From Salsuginibacillus kocurii DSM 18087 (GTDB taxonomy: Bacteria > Bacillota > Bacilli > Bacillales > Marinococcaceae), in contig NZ_KB898623.1 of the NCBI RefSeq assembly GCF_000377705.1, positions 338,584-402,583 on the forward strand: 64,000 nucleotides of DNA, read 5' to 3'. How positions within the stretch are numbered: the stretch's first letter is position 1; each line of letters opens with the position of its first letter. Shown one piece after another: positions 21,851 through 31,544 of the stretch. Under the pieces are notes generated by a model that was given only the letters and a program-made list of their open reading frames with translations, made no database searches and was not told the origin of the DNA. The position numbers and the translations under genes were made by a program.

Positions 21851-22966
21851 TTACATGTCTGCATAACCTGAGACACTCACATCATTACGATTAACAGGTT
21901 CTGCAATGACTTCGCCTGCAACACTTTTAACTTCTTCTACCCCATCCACAGCAATTGCAATATCCTCTACTTCCTCTAATTCAGTAAGTGAGAGCACGAG
22001 CATATCCAAAGAGGCTTGAGAAACACTGTCTTCTTGATTTAATAATGCTTCATTAAACTGAAGATGAAGTACTCCATCATCGAGTTCAGGCTCTGAGGTT
22101 AATTCAGTTTGAGGTACAAAGTCAGAAGCTAAATTCCAGGTAAGGTCAGGGCCATTTACAAGCTCCTCAACAATCGCTTCCACTTTATTATTGACATCCT
22201 CTATTCGGCGAGTAACTGGCACATATGAAGGCCCTTCCTCTCCATCAACAGCAAAGTACAAGGTATGCGCTTCACTTGCCGCAACATCCACTGTTCCTGC
22301 ATCTTCCATGTTTATACCATTTGAACGCGTCCATCCTTCTCCAACTGGCGTTTCTGCCACAGGCATCGTCGACTGTTCATGCCCATTTATTTGGAATTTC
22401 ACCTTATCAACACTATCATATTGAGTTAATGTCCACGTTACAGCTTGCAGCATGACCTCTTCTCGCTCTTCTGGATACTCTTCAATATCATTTGAAAAGT
22501 CCACCGTAGCCGTACCATCCTCATCAAGGTCTACTCCTTGAATTTCCGTACCTGGTGGCAACACTGGCTGCAGCCCATCTGGCAGCATTGGTGTAACCGG
22601 TCCATCCATGACCAGGTGTTCTAATGATTGCTTTAACACGCCTTCTTCCTCAGGAAGTTGAAAACTACGAGGTACGACCATGCCTTCATCATCTAGAAGA
22701 TAAAGCTCGCGTTCAACCTGAGCACCATCGTCTAACCCCTCATCTATTTCTTCATCCTCGATTAAGTCTTCCTCATCAAACTCTAAGTCATCTTCTTCAC
22801 TTGACCAATCTCCTTCTTCCCAGCTGGTCAAATCCTGTTCTTCCATACCTTCCTCATCTTCATCTAGCAGGACATTTTCCTCTTCTTCACCAAACCCACA
22901 ACCTGCAATTAAGCCAGTAAAGACAAGTGAACTTGCCATAAATACTGGAATATACGTTTTTTTCAC
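21851..22966 (-). CDS. gerM: Spore germination/sporulation lipoprotein GerM
   Basis: A 371-residue lipoprotein with a lipobox LIAGC (Cys23), a very acidic linker (about residues 27-85, mostly Glu and Asp), and two GerMN domains (about 110-220 and 245-360), recognisable by LEHLVMDGPV / LPPGTEIQGVDLDEDGTATVDFS and by the second copy near VEAIVEELVNGPD. GerM works in the engulfment septum and in germination of B. subtilis spores. GTG start with AAAGGGGGA upstream. Its position between murI and rph matches B. subtilis. The acidic linker is unusually long. Confidence 0.93.
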   Translation of the reverse strand: MKKTYIPVFMASSLVFTGLIAGCGFGEEEENVLLDEDEEGMEEQDLTSWEEGDWSSEEDDLEFDEEDLIEDEEIDEGLDDGAQVERELYLLDDEGMVVPRSFQLPEEEGVLKQSLEHLVMDGPVTPMLPDGLQPVLPPGTEIQGVDLDEDGTATVDFSNDIEEYPEEREEVMLQAVTWTLTQYDSVDKVKFQINGHEQSTMPVAETPVGEGWTRSNGINMEDAGTVDVAASEAHTLYFAVDGEEGPSYVPVTRRIEDVNNKVEAIVEELVNGPDLTWNLASDFVPQTELTSEPELDDGVLHLQFNEALLNQEDSVSQASLDMLVLSLTELEEVEDIAIAVDGVEEVKSVAGEVIAEPVNRNDVSVSGYADM

Positions 22967-23110
22967 AGTCCAATCCCCCTTTAGACAGTTTGTACGACAT
23001 ATGTACGTGCCTAAAGAGAGAAATAGACCAGCATATTAGCATCAATTGTAGAATTTCAAGTTACGGCCCATGCTATTTTATGTTTTTAAAGAGAAAGGAA
23101 AGGATCACGC

Positions 23111-23920
23111 TTAGGAAGATGTCGCCAGGCTGACGCTGGTGACGACCATTTGAATATCAATACCCATCCAGCGTTTGGCAATTTGTTGAAAGTGTGTAGG
23201 AGACCCTGTCGTTAAAAACGAATGCTTTGGTTCTCCTTTTTCTGTATACAAAAGATCATGGTGATATAAAAGGGTACTAACTTCCCTGGCTGTTTCCTCA
23301 CCTGAAGAAATGATATGAATATCAGGACCCACCGCTTCCCTGATCGCATCATACAAAAGCGGATAATGTGTACAGCCTAAAATAAGCGTGTCAAAATCTA
23401 AATTATTTAAAGAGGATAAGCCATTACGTACAGTTTCTAAAGCCTCAGACCCTGCAAAAACACCTTTTTCAACTAAAGGTACAAAAGCAGGACAAGCTAA
23501 AGCTTTAACTTGTATAGTTGGATGAATACTGCGGAGAGCTTCATCATAAGCTTGACTATTAATCGTACCTTCTGTGCCAATGACAGCTACTATATCCCTA
23601 TCCGTAACTTTCAAAGCAGCAGTAGCTCCAGGGTGAATGACGCCAATAACAGGAATTGAAAGTTCTTCTTTCACTTCTTCTAATACAAAAGCAGTTGCTG
23701 TATTGCAGGCAATGACCAGCATTTTAATATCTGCTTTTCTCAGCTGCGCAATCATCTCCCATGTGAACCTGCGCACTTCCTCAATCGGTCGCGGTCCATA
23801 AGGACACCTAGCCGTATCCCCTATATAAATCATTTGTTCTTTTGGAAGTTGACGCGAAATTTCTTTAGCTACTGTTAATCCGCCAAGTCCTGAATCAATA
23901 ACACCTATCGGTCGGTTCAA
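23111..23920 (-). CDS. murI: Glutamate racemase
   Basis: A 269-residue cofactor-free racemase that supplies D-glutamate for peptidoglycan. The two catalytic cysteines are Cys72 in IACNTATA and Cys183 in [19 protein letters not shown] and [11 protein letters not shown] are also present. The start is TTG with GAGGGG about 6 nt upstream. It corresponds to racE in B. subtilis, between ysmB and gerM. Confidence 0.97.
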   Translation of the reverse strand: MNRPIGVIDSGLGGLTVAKEISRQLPKEQMIYIGDTARCPYGPRPIEEVRRFTWEMIAQLRKADIKMLVIACNTATAFVLEEVKEELSIPVIGVIHPGATAALKVTDRDIVAVIGTEGTINSQAYDEALRSIHPTIQVKALACPAFVPLVEKGVFAGSEALETVRNGLSSLNNLDFDTLILGCTHYPLLYDAIREAVGPDIHIISSGEETAREVSTLLYHHDLLYTEKGEPKHSFLTTGSPTHFQQIAKRWMGIDIQMVVTSVSLATSS

Positions 23921-23955
23921 TGTTGTCCCCTCAATTTCTTATGAATTAGTAACGC

Positions 23956-24405
23956 TTAACGCTCATATGCGTGTTCACTTTCCATTTCCCGGTGCAAAGA
24001 AGCTAATATTTTTTCTAACTGATCGACTTCTTGCTCAGAAAAGTCTTCAAGAACTTCCGATAAATAATCCTGTCTTTCCTTTACCACTTCTTGAATAATA
24101 GTTTTTCCTTTTTCAAGCAAATGAATACGGACCACGCGCCGGTCTGATTTATCTTTTATTCGTTCTACTAAATCATTTTTTTCCATACGGTCAACCAAGT
24201 CTGTTGTCGTACTACATGCTAAATACATTTTATTCGACAACTCCCCAATTGTCATATCTCCTTTTTCATGAAGCCATTGTAACGCCACAAATTGTGGGGG
24301 AGTAATCGGAAATTGATTTAGTATCTCACGTCCTCGCTGCTTTACAATGTAAGCAATTCTTCGGAGCGATTTTTCAACATTGGCCACTTGACGTTTATCT
24401 GTCAT
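23956..24405 (-). CDS. ysmB: MarR-family transcriptional regulator, YsmB-like
   Basis: A 149-residue winged-helix protein. The MarR DNA-binding core is visible at MTIGELSNKMYLACSTTTDLVDRMEKNDLVER, with the wing DRRVVRIHLLEKG. Ligand and targets are unknown. Strong GGGAGGAG before the ATG. It sits next to murI, as in B. subtilis; two structured repeats lie upstream. Confidence 0.92.
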   Translation of the reverse strand: MTDKRQVANVEKSLRRIAYIVKQRGREILNQFPITPPQFVALQWLHEKGDMTIGELSNKMYLACSTTTDLVDRMEKNDLVERIKDKSDRRVVRIHLLEKGKTIIQEVVKERQDYLSEVLEDFSEQEVDQLEKILASLHREMESEHAYER

Positions 24406-24513
24406 GTGAACTCCTCCCTCTTCATATCAGCATGCTTTATTATAAATGTAGGCTAACGAAACATTGCAAGTCCATCTTCATTCTGCCCGTTTTCAAAACC
24501 AAATGCAAGAAAG

Positions 24514-24628
24514 AAAAGCGGAGGGCGCCTGAACATTGGCGCAGGGCCCTTCTTCACCGCCGAGGAGGCTGTTGCCGCCGCAGCGCCGGGAAAAGGGATC
24601 ACAAGCCAATGGCGCCCGCAGCTAGACA
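24514..24628. repeat. Structured tandem repeat, copy A
   Basis: A 115-bp GC-rich element that starts AAAAGCGGAG and ends GCTAGACA. Outer arms GGGCGCC and ATTGGC pair with GCCAAT and GGCGCCC. The 24-base core at 24560-24583 is identical to the core of the copy at 63874. Copy B follows after 3 bases. It is too GC-rich and structured to be coding. Confidence 0.85.
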
Positions 24629-24631
24629 TAG

Positions 24632-24749
24632 AAAAGCGGAGGCGCCTTGCTCAGAGGCGACAAGTTTTTCAGCATCTGAGCAGCGTGGCTTGCCGCGCGG
24701 AGTCAGAGGCAGAAAAATCCTCGAGCCTCTAGGCGCCCGGAGCTAGACA
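24632..24749. repeat. Structured tandem repeat, copy B
   Basis: A 118-bp element with the same ends (AAAAGCGGAG, GGAGCTAGACA) but a different interior. Arms GGCGCC and AGAGGC pair with GCCTCT and GGCGCC. Inside, TTTTTC pairs with GAAAAA, and GCGTGGC with GCCGCGC. A truncated third left end (AAAAGCTGAAAGCACCTT) begins at 24751. Confidence 0.85.
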
Positions 24750-24784
24750 GAAAAGCTGAAAGCACCTTACCACTTCTTAACCGT

Positions 24785-24816
24785 TAAAAAAACCGCCCAG
24801 TAGCCTGGACGGCTTT
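24785..24816 (-). terminator. ptsHI operon terminator
   Basis: On the minus strand GCCG-CCAG pairs with CTGG-CGG around GCTA and is followed by seven T, about 25 nt beyond ptsI. Confidence 0.85.
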
Positions 24817-24839
24817 TAGCAACACTGAGCGTCAATGCG

Positions 24840-26564
24840 CTATACGTTTAACAAACCTTGTTCCTTTATGAACTGTTCAACTTCACTAGACGTTTTTTTA
24901 TTCAATACCTCATTGGCCAGTGGCTGAACGTCTTCGTAAGCTAAACCGCGAACTTGGGTACGAGCCGGAAGGATAGAAGTAGCGCTCATGCTAAATTCAT
25001 CTAGTCCTAGCCCTAGAAGTATAGGGACAGCTGTTTCTTCGCCAGCCATTTCTCCGCACATCCCGACCCACTTTCCTTTTTCATGAGCTGCATCAATCAC
25101 TTGTTTGACCAGGCGCAAAATCGCCGGATGATAAGGCTGATACAAATGCGATACTTTTTCACTCATGCGGTCTGCTGCCAACGTATATTGAATCAAGTCG
25201 TTAGTACCTATGCTGAAGAAATCAACTTCATCCGCAAAGAGGTCTGCCGCAACAGCTGTAGAAGGGATCTCAACCATGATGCCTAGTTCAATCTTTTCGG
25301 CAATCTCATGACCTTCTTCTTTTAAGTTGCGCCATTCCTCATCGAAGATTGCTTTTGCTTCTCTAAACTCTTCAATAGTGGCTACCATCGGGAACATGAT
25401 TTTTAGGTTGCCAAAAGCACTCGCACGAAGCAAGGCTCGCAACTGTGTTTTAAACATATCGGTTTCTTCAAGGCATAAACGAATGGCTCGGAAACCTAAA
25501 AATGGGTTTAGTTCTTCCGGTAGGTCTAAATAAGGAAGGTCCTTGTCCCCACCAATATCTAAAGTCCGGATGACTACCGGCTTATTTTCCATCTCCGTTA
25601 AGACTTTTTTATAAGCTTCAAATTGCTCATCTTCACTTGGAAGCTCATTTCTTCCCATGTATAAAAATTCGGTACGGTATAACCCAATACCTTCAGCTCC
25701 GTTATTCAATACCCCTTCTAAGTCATCAGGCGTACCAATATTTGCAGCGAGTTCAACTTGATGGTTGTCTGTTGTAATTGAAGATTCGTTTACAACTTGT
25801 TTCCATTTTTCCTTTTGCTGTAAAAAACCTTCTTGTTTTTTCTCGTACTCTTCAACAACTGCACTGTCCGGATTAACAAAGACAGCTCCTTCAATTCCAT
25901 CTATAATTAACAAATCGCCTGTTTTCACTTGTGCTGTGACCTCTTTTGTCCCTACAACCGCAGGGAGTTCAAGGGAACGTGCCATAATAGCAGAATGCGA
26001 TGTACGTCCGCCAATATCGGTAGCAAAGCCTAGCGTGTAGTCACGGTTTAACTGAGCTGTATCAGATGGCGTTAAGTCTTCAGCAATAACGATCGATGTA
26101 TCTTTAATCCCAGCTAGGCTTGTATTTTCTACGCCAAGCAAGTGCAGCATCACACGCTTAGAGACATCTTGAATGTCTGCAGCACGTTCTTGCATATATT
26201 CATTATCCATCTCTTGAAACATCGTGACAAACATATCTGTAACGTCTTTAAGTGCGCTCTCTGCATTAATCTTTTCGTCGCTTATTTTTGATTCCACTGC
26301 TTTAAGCAGCTCTGGGTCATCAAGGACGAGTAGGTGAGCTGCAAAGATTTCTGCATTTTCCTCACCTTGTTCTTCCAATGTTTTAGCTTTTATCTCTTCA
26401 AGCTCTTCTTTCGCTTTCCCAACTGCAGAACGGAAGCGCTCACTTTCAGCAGCAGGATCTTCAACGGATGTTTTTTCTACTGTCATATCTGGTTGTTCAA
26501 GAACAAAAGCTTTAGCAATTGCAATCCCTTTTGAAGCCGCAATGCCTTGCAGTTGGTTAGCCAT
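24840..26564 (-). CDS. ptsI: PTS enzyme I (phosphoenolpyruvate-protein phosphotransferase)
   Basis: A 574-residue cytoplasmic enzyme that takes phosphate from PEP and passes it to HPr for all PTS sugars. The phosphorylated histidine is His190 in [12 protein letters not shown]; the PEP-binding barrel shows [42 protein letters not shown] and [10 protein letters not shown]. Its ATG overlaps the ptsH stop by one base (TAATG), so expression is coupled. Confidence 0.98.
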   Translation of the reverse strand: MANQLQGIAASKGIAIAKAFVLEQPDMTVEKTSVEDPAAESERFRSAVGKAKEELEEIKAKTLEEQGEENAEIFAAHLLVLDDPELLKAVESKISDEKINAESALKDVTDMFVTMFQEMDNEYMQERAADIQDVSKRVMLHLLGVENTSLAGIKDTSIVIAEDLTPSDTAQLNRDYTLGFATDIGGRTSHSAIMARSLELPAVVGTKEVTAQVKTGDLLIIDGIEGAVFVNPDSAVVEEYEKKQEGFLQQKEKWKQVVNESSITTDNHQVELAANIGTPDDLEGVLNNGAEGIGLYRTEFLYMGRNELPSEDEQFEAYKKVLTEMENKPVVIRTLDIGGDKDLPYLDLPEELNPFLGFRAIRLCLEETDMFKTQLRALLRASAFGNLKIMFPMVATIEEFREAKAIFDEEWRNLKEEGHEIAEKIELGIMVEIPSTAVAADLFADEVDFFSIGTNDLIQYTLAADRMSEKVSHLYQPYHPAILRLVKQVIDAAHEKGKWVGMCGEMAGEETAVPILLGLGLDEFSMSATSILPARTQVRGLAYEDVQPLANEVLNKKTSSEVEQFIKEQGLLNV

Positions 26565-26827
26565 TACTCTCCAAGCCCCTCTTTAACCACTTCTTCAATC
26601 GCGGCAATCGCTTCCTCTTCATCATTTCCTTCAACGGTAATTGTAACTTCAGCTCCTTGTCCTACACCTAATGACATAACACCCATAATTGATTTTAAGT
26701 TTACTGATTTTCCGTTATATTCCAATGTTACATCAGAAGAAAATTGGCCCGCTTTATTTACTAGTTGTGTAGCTGGTCTGGCATGAATACCTGTTTCACT
26801 TGTGATTTTGAAGTTTTTTTGTTGCAT
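26564..26827 (-). CDS. ptsH: PTS phosphocarrier protein HPr
   Basis: An 87-residue protein that carries phosphate from enzyme I to sugar-specific EIIs. His15 (TGIHARPAT) is the phosphocarrier and Ser46 ([11 protein letters not shown]) is the HPr-kinase site used in CcpA catabolite repression. I chose MQQKNFK, with AAAGGAG 9 nt upstream. A leader with a RAT-like antiterminator and a terminator lies upstream. Confidence 0.98.
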   Translation of the reverse strand: MQQKNFKITSETGIHARPATQLVNKAGQFSSDVTLEYNGKSVNLKSIMGVMSLGVGQGAEVTITVEGNDEEEAIAAIEEVVKEGLGE

Positions 26828-27030
26828 ATTGTCCAACTCCTTTAGTTTTATCAATTATTGTCATCAACTTTATTCATTCCCTTACGTGTGCTTTTAATCA
26901 ACATGATTTTGCTAGTTTTCATTAAAAACTGACTATCTTTCCTGTTTCCGATCGTATGATGACTTGCTTATGGTGTTTATCCCTTACCATTGCATAATTA
27001 TTGTCTGCACTCTCATTAGGATTTCCCATT

Positions 27031-27140
27031 AAAAAAGGCACGAGTACCACAACAAGTTACTTTTGTAAGGTTTGCACTTAAAGTGCGCTCACTTACTTGT
27101 TCTTGTTTGTACTCATGCCTGATCGAGTCAGTAACACGTA
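27031..27140 (-). promoter_or_regulatory. RAT antiterminator overlapping a leader terminator, ptsHI
   Basis: Reading the minus strand from 27135, GTTACTG-ACTCGAT-CAGGCA-TGAGTAC fits the ribonucleic antiterminator (RAT) core GTTACTG...CAGGCA bound by BglG-family antiterminators; the sequence most resembles GlcT RATs as I recall them. Its 3' part is also the left arm of a large terminator: GGCATGAGTAC (27119-27109) pairs with GTACTCGTGCC (27047-27037), followed by six T (27036-27031). The two folds exclude each other. I infer glucose-induced antitermination by GlcT. Confidence 0.75.
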
Positions 27141-27177
27141 AAGTTGAATGTTGTTTGTTGATGATTTATCTAGACTT

Positions 27178-27206
27178 AATGTAGCACACCCCTTCTGTTT
27201 AAGCAA
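27178..27206 (-). promoter_or_regulatory. ptsHI promoter (sigma-A type)
   Basis: TTGCTT (27201-27206) and TACATT (27178-27183) with a 17-base spacer. Transcription would start near 27171, just upstream of the RAT, leaving a leader of about 345 nt. Confidence 0.55.
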
Positions 27207-27425
27207 GTGTTTTCCATGAATAGGACTTTAAAACAGTAGTCTTTTCTTTCAGTTTGTTCCCTCACTCGGACCCTATTCAATTACAGTAAAAGAACACAGG
27301 TATTTATCACCTGCCACTTACATTAAACCGGCTAAGAAACTGACCATCTGATTAGAAGGTGTAAAAGGGTTGTACCCATCAGCACATTAGGGAATGTGGT
27401 TTGCTGTTTATGATAAAACGAGCTA

Positions 27426-27650
27426 TTAAATGCGGAGCTCCCCCATGCGGATCAATTCAATCACAGCTTGAGAACGCCCCTTTACTCCAAGCTTTTGAAT
27501 GGTGTTTGATATATGGTTTCTCACCGTTTTTTCGCTGATAAATAATTTATTTGCGATATCTTTTGTTGTATGATCTTGAACGAGTAATTCAAAAACTTCA
27601 CGTTCCCTTTTAGTCAATAACTGGCGCGGACTTCGCTCCATATCTGTCAA
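27426..27650 (-). CDS. gerE: Spore coat regulator GerE
   Basis: A 74-residue LuxR-type helix-turn-helix protein that acts late in the mother cell on coat genes, together with sigma-K. The whole protein is the DNA-binding domain: LTKREREVFELLVQD, then the recognition helix region ISEKTVRNHISN and QKLGVKGRSQAVIELIRMGEL. Length equals B. subtilis GerE. The start is TTG with AGGGTGA 6 nt upstream; an ATG three codons later would be too far from that site. Confidence 0.97.
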   Translation of the reverse strand: MTDMERSPRQLLTKREREVFELLVQDHTTKDIANKLFISEKTVRNHISNTIQKLGVKGRSQAVIELIRMGELRI

Positions 27651-27866
27651 CGTATTTCACCCTCTCCTCCTAGCTGAACTCACACAAAAACAAAATCATA
27701 ACGCTTCCTCTTTAGCGTTCATTTCATTTTATGAGAAAAAAGGACTGACGTGACAGGAATTGGCGTACTTAGACGAATGTTGTCCATTAAATCCGGCCTA
27801 ATTTTTCAAAATAAACACGCTGCCGACTTCTTTCGCCTAGAGAGTAGAAGAACGTTGGGGATAACT

Positions 27867-27900
27867 AAAAAAACTGAGCCACCATGAAAAAGTGACTCAG
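27867..27900 (-). terminator. sdhCAB terminator
   Basis: On the minus strand CTGAG-CAC pairs with G-TG-CTCAG, followed by seven T, about 10 nt beyond the sdhB stop. Confidence 0.85.
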
Positions 27901-27910
27901 GAGCTTCTTA

Positions 27911-28669
27911 TTATTTATCGCTACCAAAAAAGCTTTTGAATGACTGCACTGTCATTTCTCGATTTAATGCAGCAATAGACGTCGTTAATGGAATTCCTTT
28001 TGGACAGGACTGCACACAATTCTGAGAGTTACCGCAGTCTTGCAGGCCTCCCTCTCCCATTAATGATTCAATACGTTCTTCCTTGTTCATTTCCCCAGTT
28101 GGATGTGAGTTAAATAGACGGACTTGAGACACAGCTGCCGGTCCAATAAATTCTGAATTGTTGTTAACGTTAGGACATGCTTCAAGGCAAACTCCACACG
28201 TCATACATTTTGAAAGCTCGTAAGCCCATTGGCGCTTGTTTTCAGCCATTCTAGGTCCAGGCCCAAGGTCGTATGTCCCATCAATTGGAATCCAGGCTTT
28301 AACTTTTTTAAGAGAGTCAAACATACGGCTTCTGTCAACAATCAAATCGCGAACAACAGGAAATGTTTTCATTGGTTCTAGGTGAATCGGTTGTTCTAGA
28401 TTATCAATCAATGCTGTACAGGATTGGCGGGGCTTTCCGTTAACCACCATCGAACAAGCTCCGCAGACTTCCTCCAAGCAGTTCATATCCCAATTGACTG
28501 GAGCCGTTTCTTTTCCTGCTGCATTCACCGGGTTGCGGCGAATTTCCATTAAAGCAGAAATCACATTCATATTGGCACGGTATGGAATCTCAAATTCTTC
28601 CGTGTAAGACTCCTCTTCTGGACTGTCTTGTCTGGTTATAATAAATTTCACTACGTTGTTTTCACTCAT
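27911..28669 (-). CDS. sdhB: Succinate dehydrogenase iron-sulfur subunit
   Basis: A 252-residue electron-transfer subunit of complex II. It has the [2Fe-2S] ligands in NCLEEVCGACSMVVNG with a distal Cys in RQSC, and the [4Fe-4S]/[3Fe-4S] ligands in CMTCGVCLEACPNVN and NCVQSCPKGIPL. It overlaps sdhA by four bases (ATGA). Confidence 0.98.
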   Translation of the reverse strand: MSENNVVKFIITRQDSPEEESYTEEFEIPYRANMNVISALMEIRRNPVNAAGKETAPVNWDMNCLEEVCGACSMVVNGKPRQSCTALIDNLEQPIHLEPMKTFPVVRDLIVDRSRMFDSLKKVKAWIPIDGTYDLGPGPRMAENKRQWAYELSKCMTCGVCLEACPNVNNNSEFIGPAAVSQVRLFNSHPTGEMNKEERIESLMGEGGLQDCGNSQNCVQSCPKGIPLTTSIAALNREMTVQSFKSFFGSDK

Positions 28670-30447
28670 GATTTACCAGCTCCTTGCTTGTCACCCGCTT
28701 TTGCCTTTGAATAGTCACGTTTACGCGGTGTGATGAGTGAGACATCAACATCTTCATATTCGAATTTCGGCCCGCCTTTTTCTTGGTCAAAGCTAGCCTT
28801 AGTAGTCTTTAAGAAGTTTTCATCGTCACGGTCAGGGAATTCAGGCTTATAATGAGCGCCGCGGCTTTCGTTACGATTATAAGCACCCATTGTAATAACT
28901 CTGGCCAGGTGAAGCATTCCATCAAGTTGCCGCGTAAAGGAAGCTGCTTGGTTGTTCCAGCGGCCGGTATCATTAATATTGATATTTTCCCAACGCTCCA
29001 TGAGTTCTTGAATTTTTTCATCTGTTTTTAATAAGTTTTCATTTTCACGTACTACTGTTACGTAATCCGTCATCCATTCACCGAGCTCTTTATGAAGCTG
29101 GTAGGCATTTTCTTTCCCGTCCATTTTCATAATTTTGTCGTTGAATGCTTGTTCTTCTTTCTCTTTCTCCTCAAAGATAGAAGACGACAGATCTTCAGCA
29201 AGGTAATCTAAACCTTGCATATATTCCACAGCTTTTGGTCCAGCTACCATTCCGCCATAAATGGCAGATAGTAAGGAGTTGGCTCCTAATCGGTTTCCTC
29301 CGTGCTGGGAATAATCACATTCGCCTGCAGCAAACAAGCCTGGAATATTTGTCATTTGATCGTAATCAATCCAGAGACCACCCATAGAGTAATGAACAGC
29401 AGGGAATATCTTCATTGGTACTTTGCGTGGGTCATCCCCCATAAATTTCTCATAAATCTCCATGATGCCGCCAAGTTTAATGTCCAACTCTTGTGGGTCT
29501 TTATGAGAAAGGTCAAGATACACCATATTTTCGCCGTTAATCCCTAGCTTTTGATCTACACAGACACTAAAGATTTCCCGAGTGGCAATATCACGTGGCA
29601 CGAGGTTGCCGTAGGCCGGGTACTTTTCTTCTAAGAAATACCATGGCTTTCCATCTTTATATGTCCATACACGTCCGCCTTCGCCACGTGCAGATTCACT
29701 CATGAGGCGGAGTTTATCATCACCAGGAATAGCGGTTGGATGAATTTGAATAAACTCTCCATTAGCGTAGGAAGCGCCTTGCTTATAGACAGCCCCCGCT
29801 GCGTACCCTGTATTAATCATAGAATTGGTCGATTTACCAAATACAATACCTGGTCCGCCAGTTGCCATAATTACAGCATCACCGCGGAAGCTATAGGTTT
29901 CATGTGAAGATAAATTTTGCGCCGTAATTCCGCGGCAGCGTCCATCATCGTCCAGAACGGCCGAAAGAAATTCCCAATTTTCGTATTTCGTGACTAAGCC
30001 TGACACCTCATAACGGCGGACTTGTTCATCTAATGCATACAAAAGCTGCTGACCAGTGGTAGCACCAGCAAAAGCCGTACGATGGTGCTGGGTACCCCCA
30101 AAACGACGGAAGTCTAATAAGCCTTCAGGCGTCCGATTAAACATTACTCCCATTCGATCCATCAAATGAATAATTCCTGGAGCTGCCTCGGTCATTGCTT
30201 TTACAGGAGGTTGATTCGCAAGAAAGTCCCCTCCGTAAACTGTATCATCAAAGTGTTCCCACGGGGAATCCCCTTCCCCTTTTGTGTTTACCGCACCGTT
30301 AATTCCGCCCTGTGCGCACACTGAATGAGAACGTTTCACCGGAACGAGGGATAACAGGTCAACATTAACCCCTGCTTCCGCTGCTTTAATTGTTGCCATT
30401 AAACCAGCAAGCCCACCGCCGACAACAATTACTTTGCCGTTACTCAT
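28666..30447 (-). CDS. sdhA: Succinate dehydrogenase flavoprotein subunit
   Basis: A 593-residue catalytic subunit that oxidises succinate to fumarate. FAD-binding GGGLAGLMATIKAAEAG is at the N-terminus; the flavin-linking histidine lies in KRSHSVCAQGGINGA; the active site has HPTAIPG, SARGEGG and GGLWIDYDQMTNIPGLFAAGEC. The length is typical of the Bacillus type. 14 bases separate it from sdhC. Confidence 0.98.
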   Translation of the reverse strand: MSNGKVIVVGGGLAGLMATIKAAEAGVNVDLLSLVPVKRSHSVCAQGGINGAVNTKGEGDSPWEHFDDTVYGGDFLANQPPVKAMTEAAPGIIHLMDRMGVMFNRTPEGLLDFRRFGGTQHHRTAFAGATTGQQLLYALDEQVRRYEVSGLVTKYENWEFLSAVLDDDGRCRGITAQNLSSHETYSFRGDAVIMATGGPGIVFGKSTNSMINTGYAAGAVYKQGASYANGEFIQIHPTAIPGDDKLRLMSESARGEGGRVWTYKDGKPWYFLEEKYPAYGNLVPRDIATREIFSVCVDQKLGINGENMVYLDLSHKDPQELDIKLGGIMEIYEKFMGDDPRKVPMKIFPAVHYSMGGLWIDYDQMTNIPGLFAAGECDYSQHGGNRLGANSLLSAIYGGMVAGPKAVEYMQGLDYLAEDLSSSIFEEKEKEEQAFNDKIMKMDGKENAYQLHKELGEWMTDYVTVVRENENLLKTDEKIQELMERWENININDTGRWNNQAASFTRQLDGMLHLARVITMGAYNRNESRGAHYKPEFPDRDDENFLKTTKASFDQEKGGPKFEYEDVDVSLITPRKRDYSKAKAGDKQGAGKS

Positions 30448-30461
30448 GATTTATTCACTCC

Positions 30462-31091
30462 TTATATATTAGCCAAATCCGGATTAATAAAAGCTAAAAT
30501 CGCTCGAATACCAACAAAAGACAAGACGACGAACACACCGATGCTCACGTAAGTCATAATTAGTTGAGAACGAGGTGTAATCGTAATCCCCCAAGAAACT
30601 GCAAATGACCATAATCCATTTGCAAAATGGAACGTAGCAGAAAGAACACCGGCTATGTAGAATGCTAACATCCATGGACTACTCAAAATATCAGCCATCA
30701 TATCATAGTTTACATCTACCCCAAGTGCTGCCTGTACTCGTGTCTCCCATACGTGCCAGGCAATAAAGATAAGAAGAAACACGCCAGTCACTCGCTGAAG
30801 CAAAAACATCCAGTTTCTAAAATATCCATACCTTCTCGTGTTGTTTTTTCCCTGAAATACAATATAAAGACCGTAAATGGCATGATACAAAATAGGTAAG
30901 AAAATAATAAAAATCTCAAGTGCATACCGGAAAGGTAAACTTTCCATAAAGCTTGCCGCTGCATTAAATGAGCTAGCCCCGTAGACAGCAAAATGATTCA
31001 CAATGAAATGCTGAATCAAAAAGATACCAATCGGGATCACTCCCAAAAGCGAATGCAATCTTCTGTTAAAATACTCGCGATTCTCAGGCAT
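30462..31091 (-). CDS. sdhC: Succinate dehydrogenase cytochrome b558 subunit
   Basis: A 209-residue di-heme membrane anchor with five predicted membrane helices, opening NREYFNRRLHSLLGVIPIGIFLIQH and including the heme-ligand histidines in QHFIVNH, LYHAIYG, IAWHVWET and FHFANGLW. It transfers electrons to menaquinone. I chose MPENREYF, with GGGAGG 10 nt upstream; the open frame continues 33 codons further but is not sdhC-like. About 500 bases precede it before the next gene. Confidence 0.96.
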   Translation of the reverse strand: MPENREYFNRRLHSLLGVIPIGIFLIQHFIVNHFAVYGASSFNAAASFMESLPFRYALEIFIIFLPILYHAIYGLYIVFQGKNNTRRYGYFRNWMFLLQRVTGVFLLIFIAWHVWETRVQAALGVDVNYDMMADILSSPWMLAFYIAGVLSATFHFANGLWSFAVSWGITITPRSQLIMTYVSIGVFVVLSFVGIRAILAFINPDLANI

Positions 31092-31544
31092 TGCCCTGCT
31101 TCCTCCCTGTAGGTGAATTCTGTTAACTGGTTCCACTGTCCTCTTGCTATGTTGTTCCCCCAACTTCCAGGCAGCAGTGTTCTTTTGCAAAAAATGGACC
31201 CTGTCCGATTTTTGCGAAAAAAGAAAGTTGCACTGTAGAAACTCTTCTCTGTCCCGCCTGAAACGTCAACCCTCTATGGAATATGTAGAAAAAAACGTTG
31301 CAGCACCGCTATCAAGCATATGTAATCCTTGCACTGAGCAAACGCTCATCATTCTGCACATACTCCTTCATAACTTCAAAAGAGAAATACTACGTTGTTG
31401 TTCCTTTGGGCTACAATATGAAGAGTACAATTTCCCCTGTTCAACATTCCGACACATTCATTTTACTCCCCCCAGTTACCGACGTCAAGAAAACGGATTC
31501 ACTATATTGGCGGGAATCATGCAATTTCCTATTCATTACATAAA
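31092..31544. other. Upstream region of sdhC
   Basis: About 450 bases. A TTGACG hexamer lies near 31260 on the minus strand, but no good -10 follows at 17 bases. Open frames here on the plus strand lack ribosome binding sites. The long leader suggests regulated sdh expression, but I see no recognisable operator. Confidence 0.35.

Noticed and set aside
24432..24746. 104-codon open frame on the plus strand across the repeat pair
   Set aside because: It is an artefact of GC-rich repeats with few stop codons; no ribosome binding site, and it crosses two repeat units.
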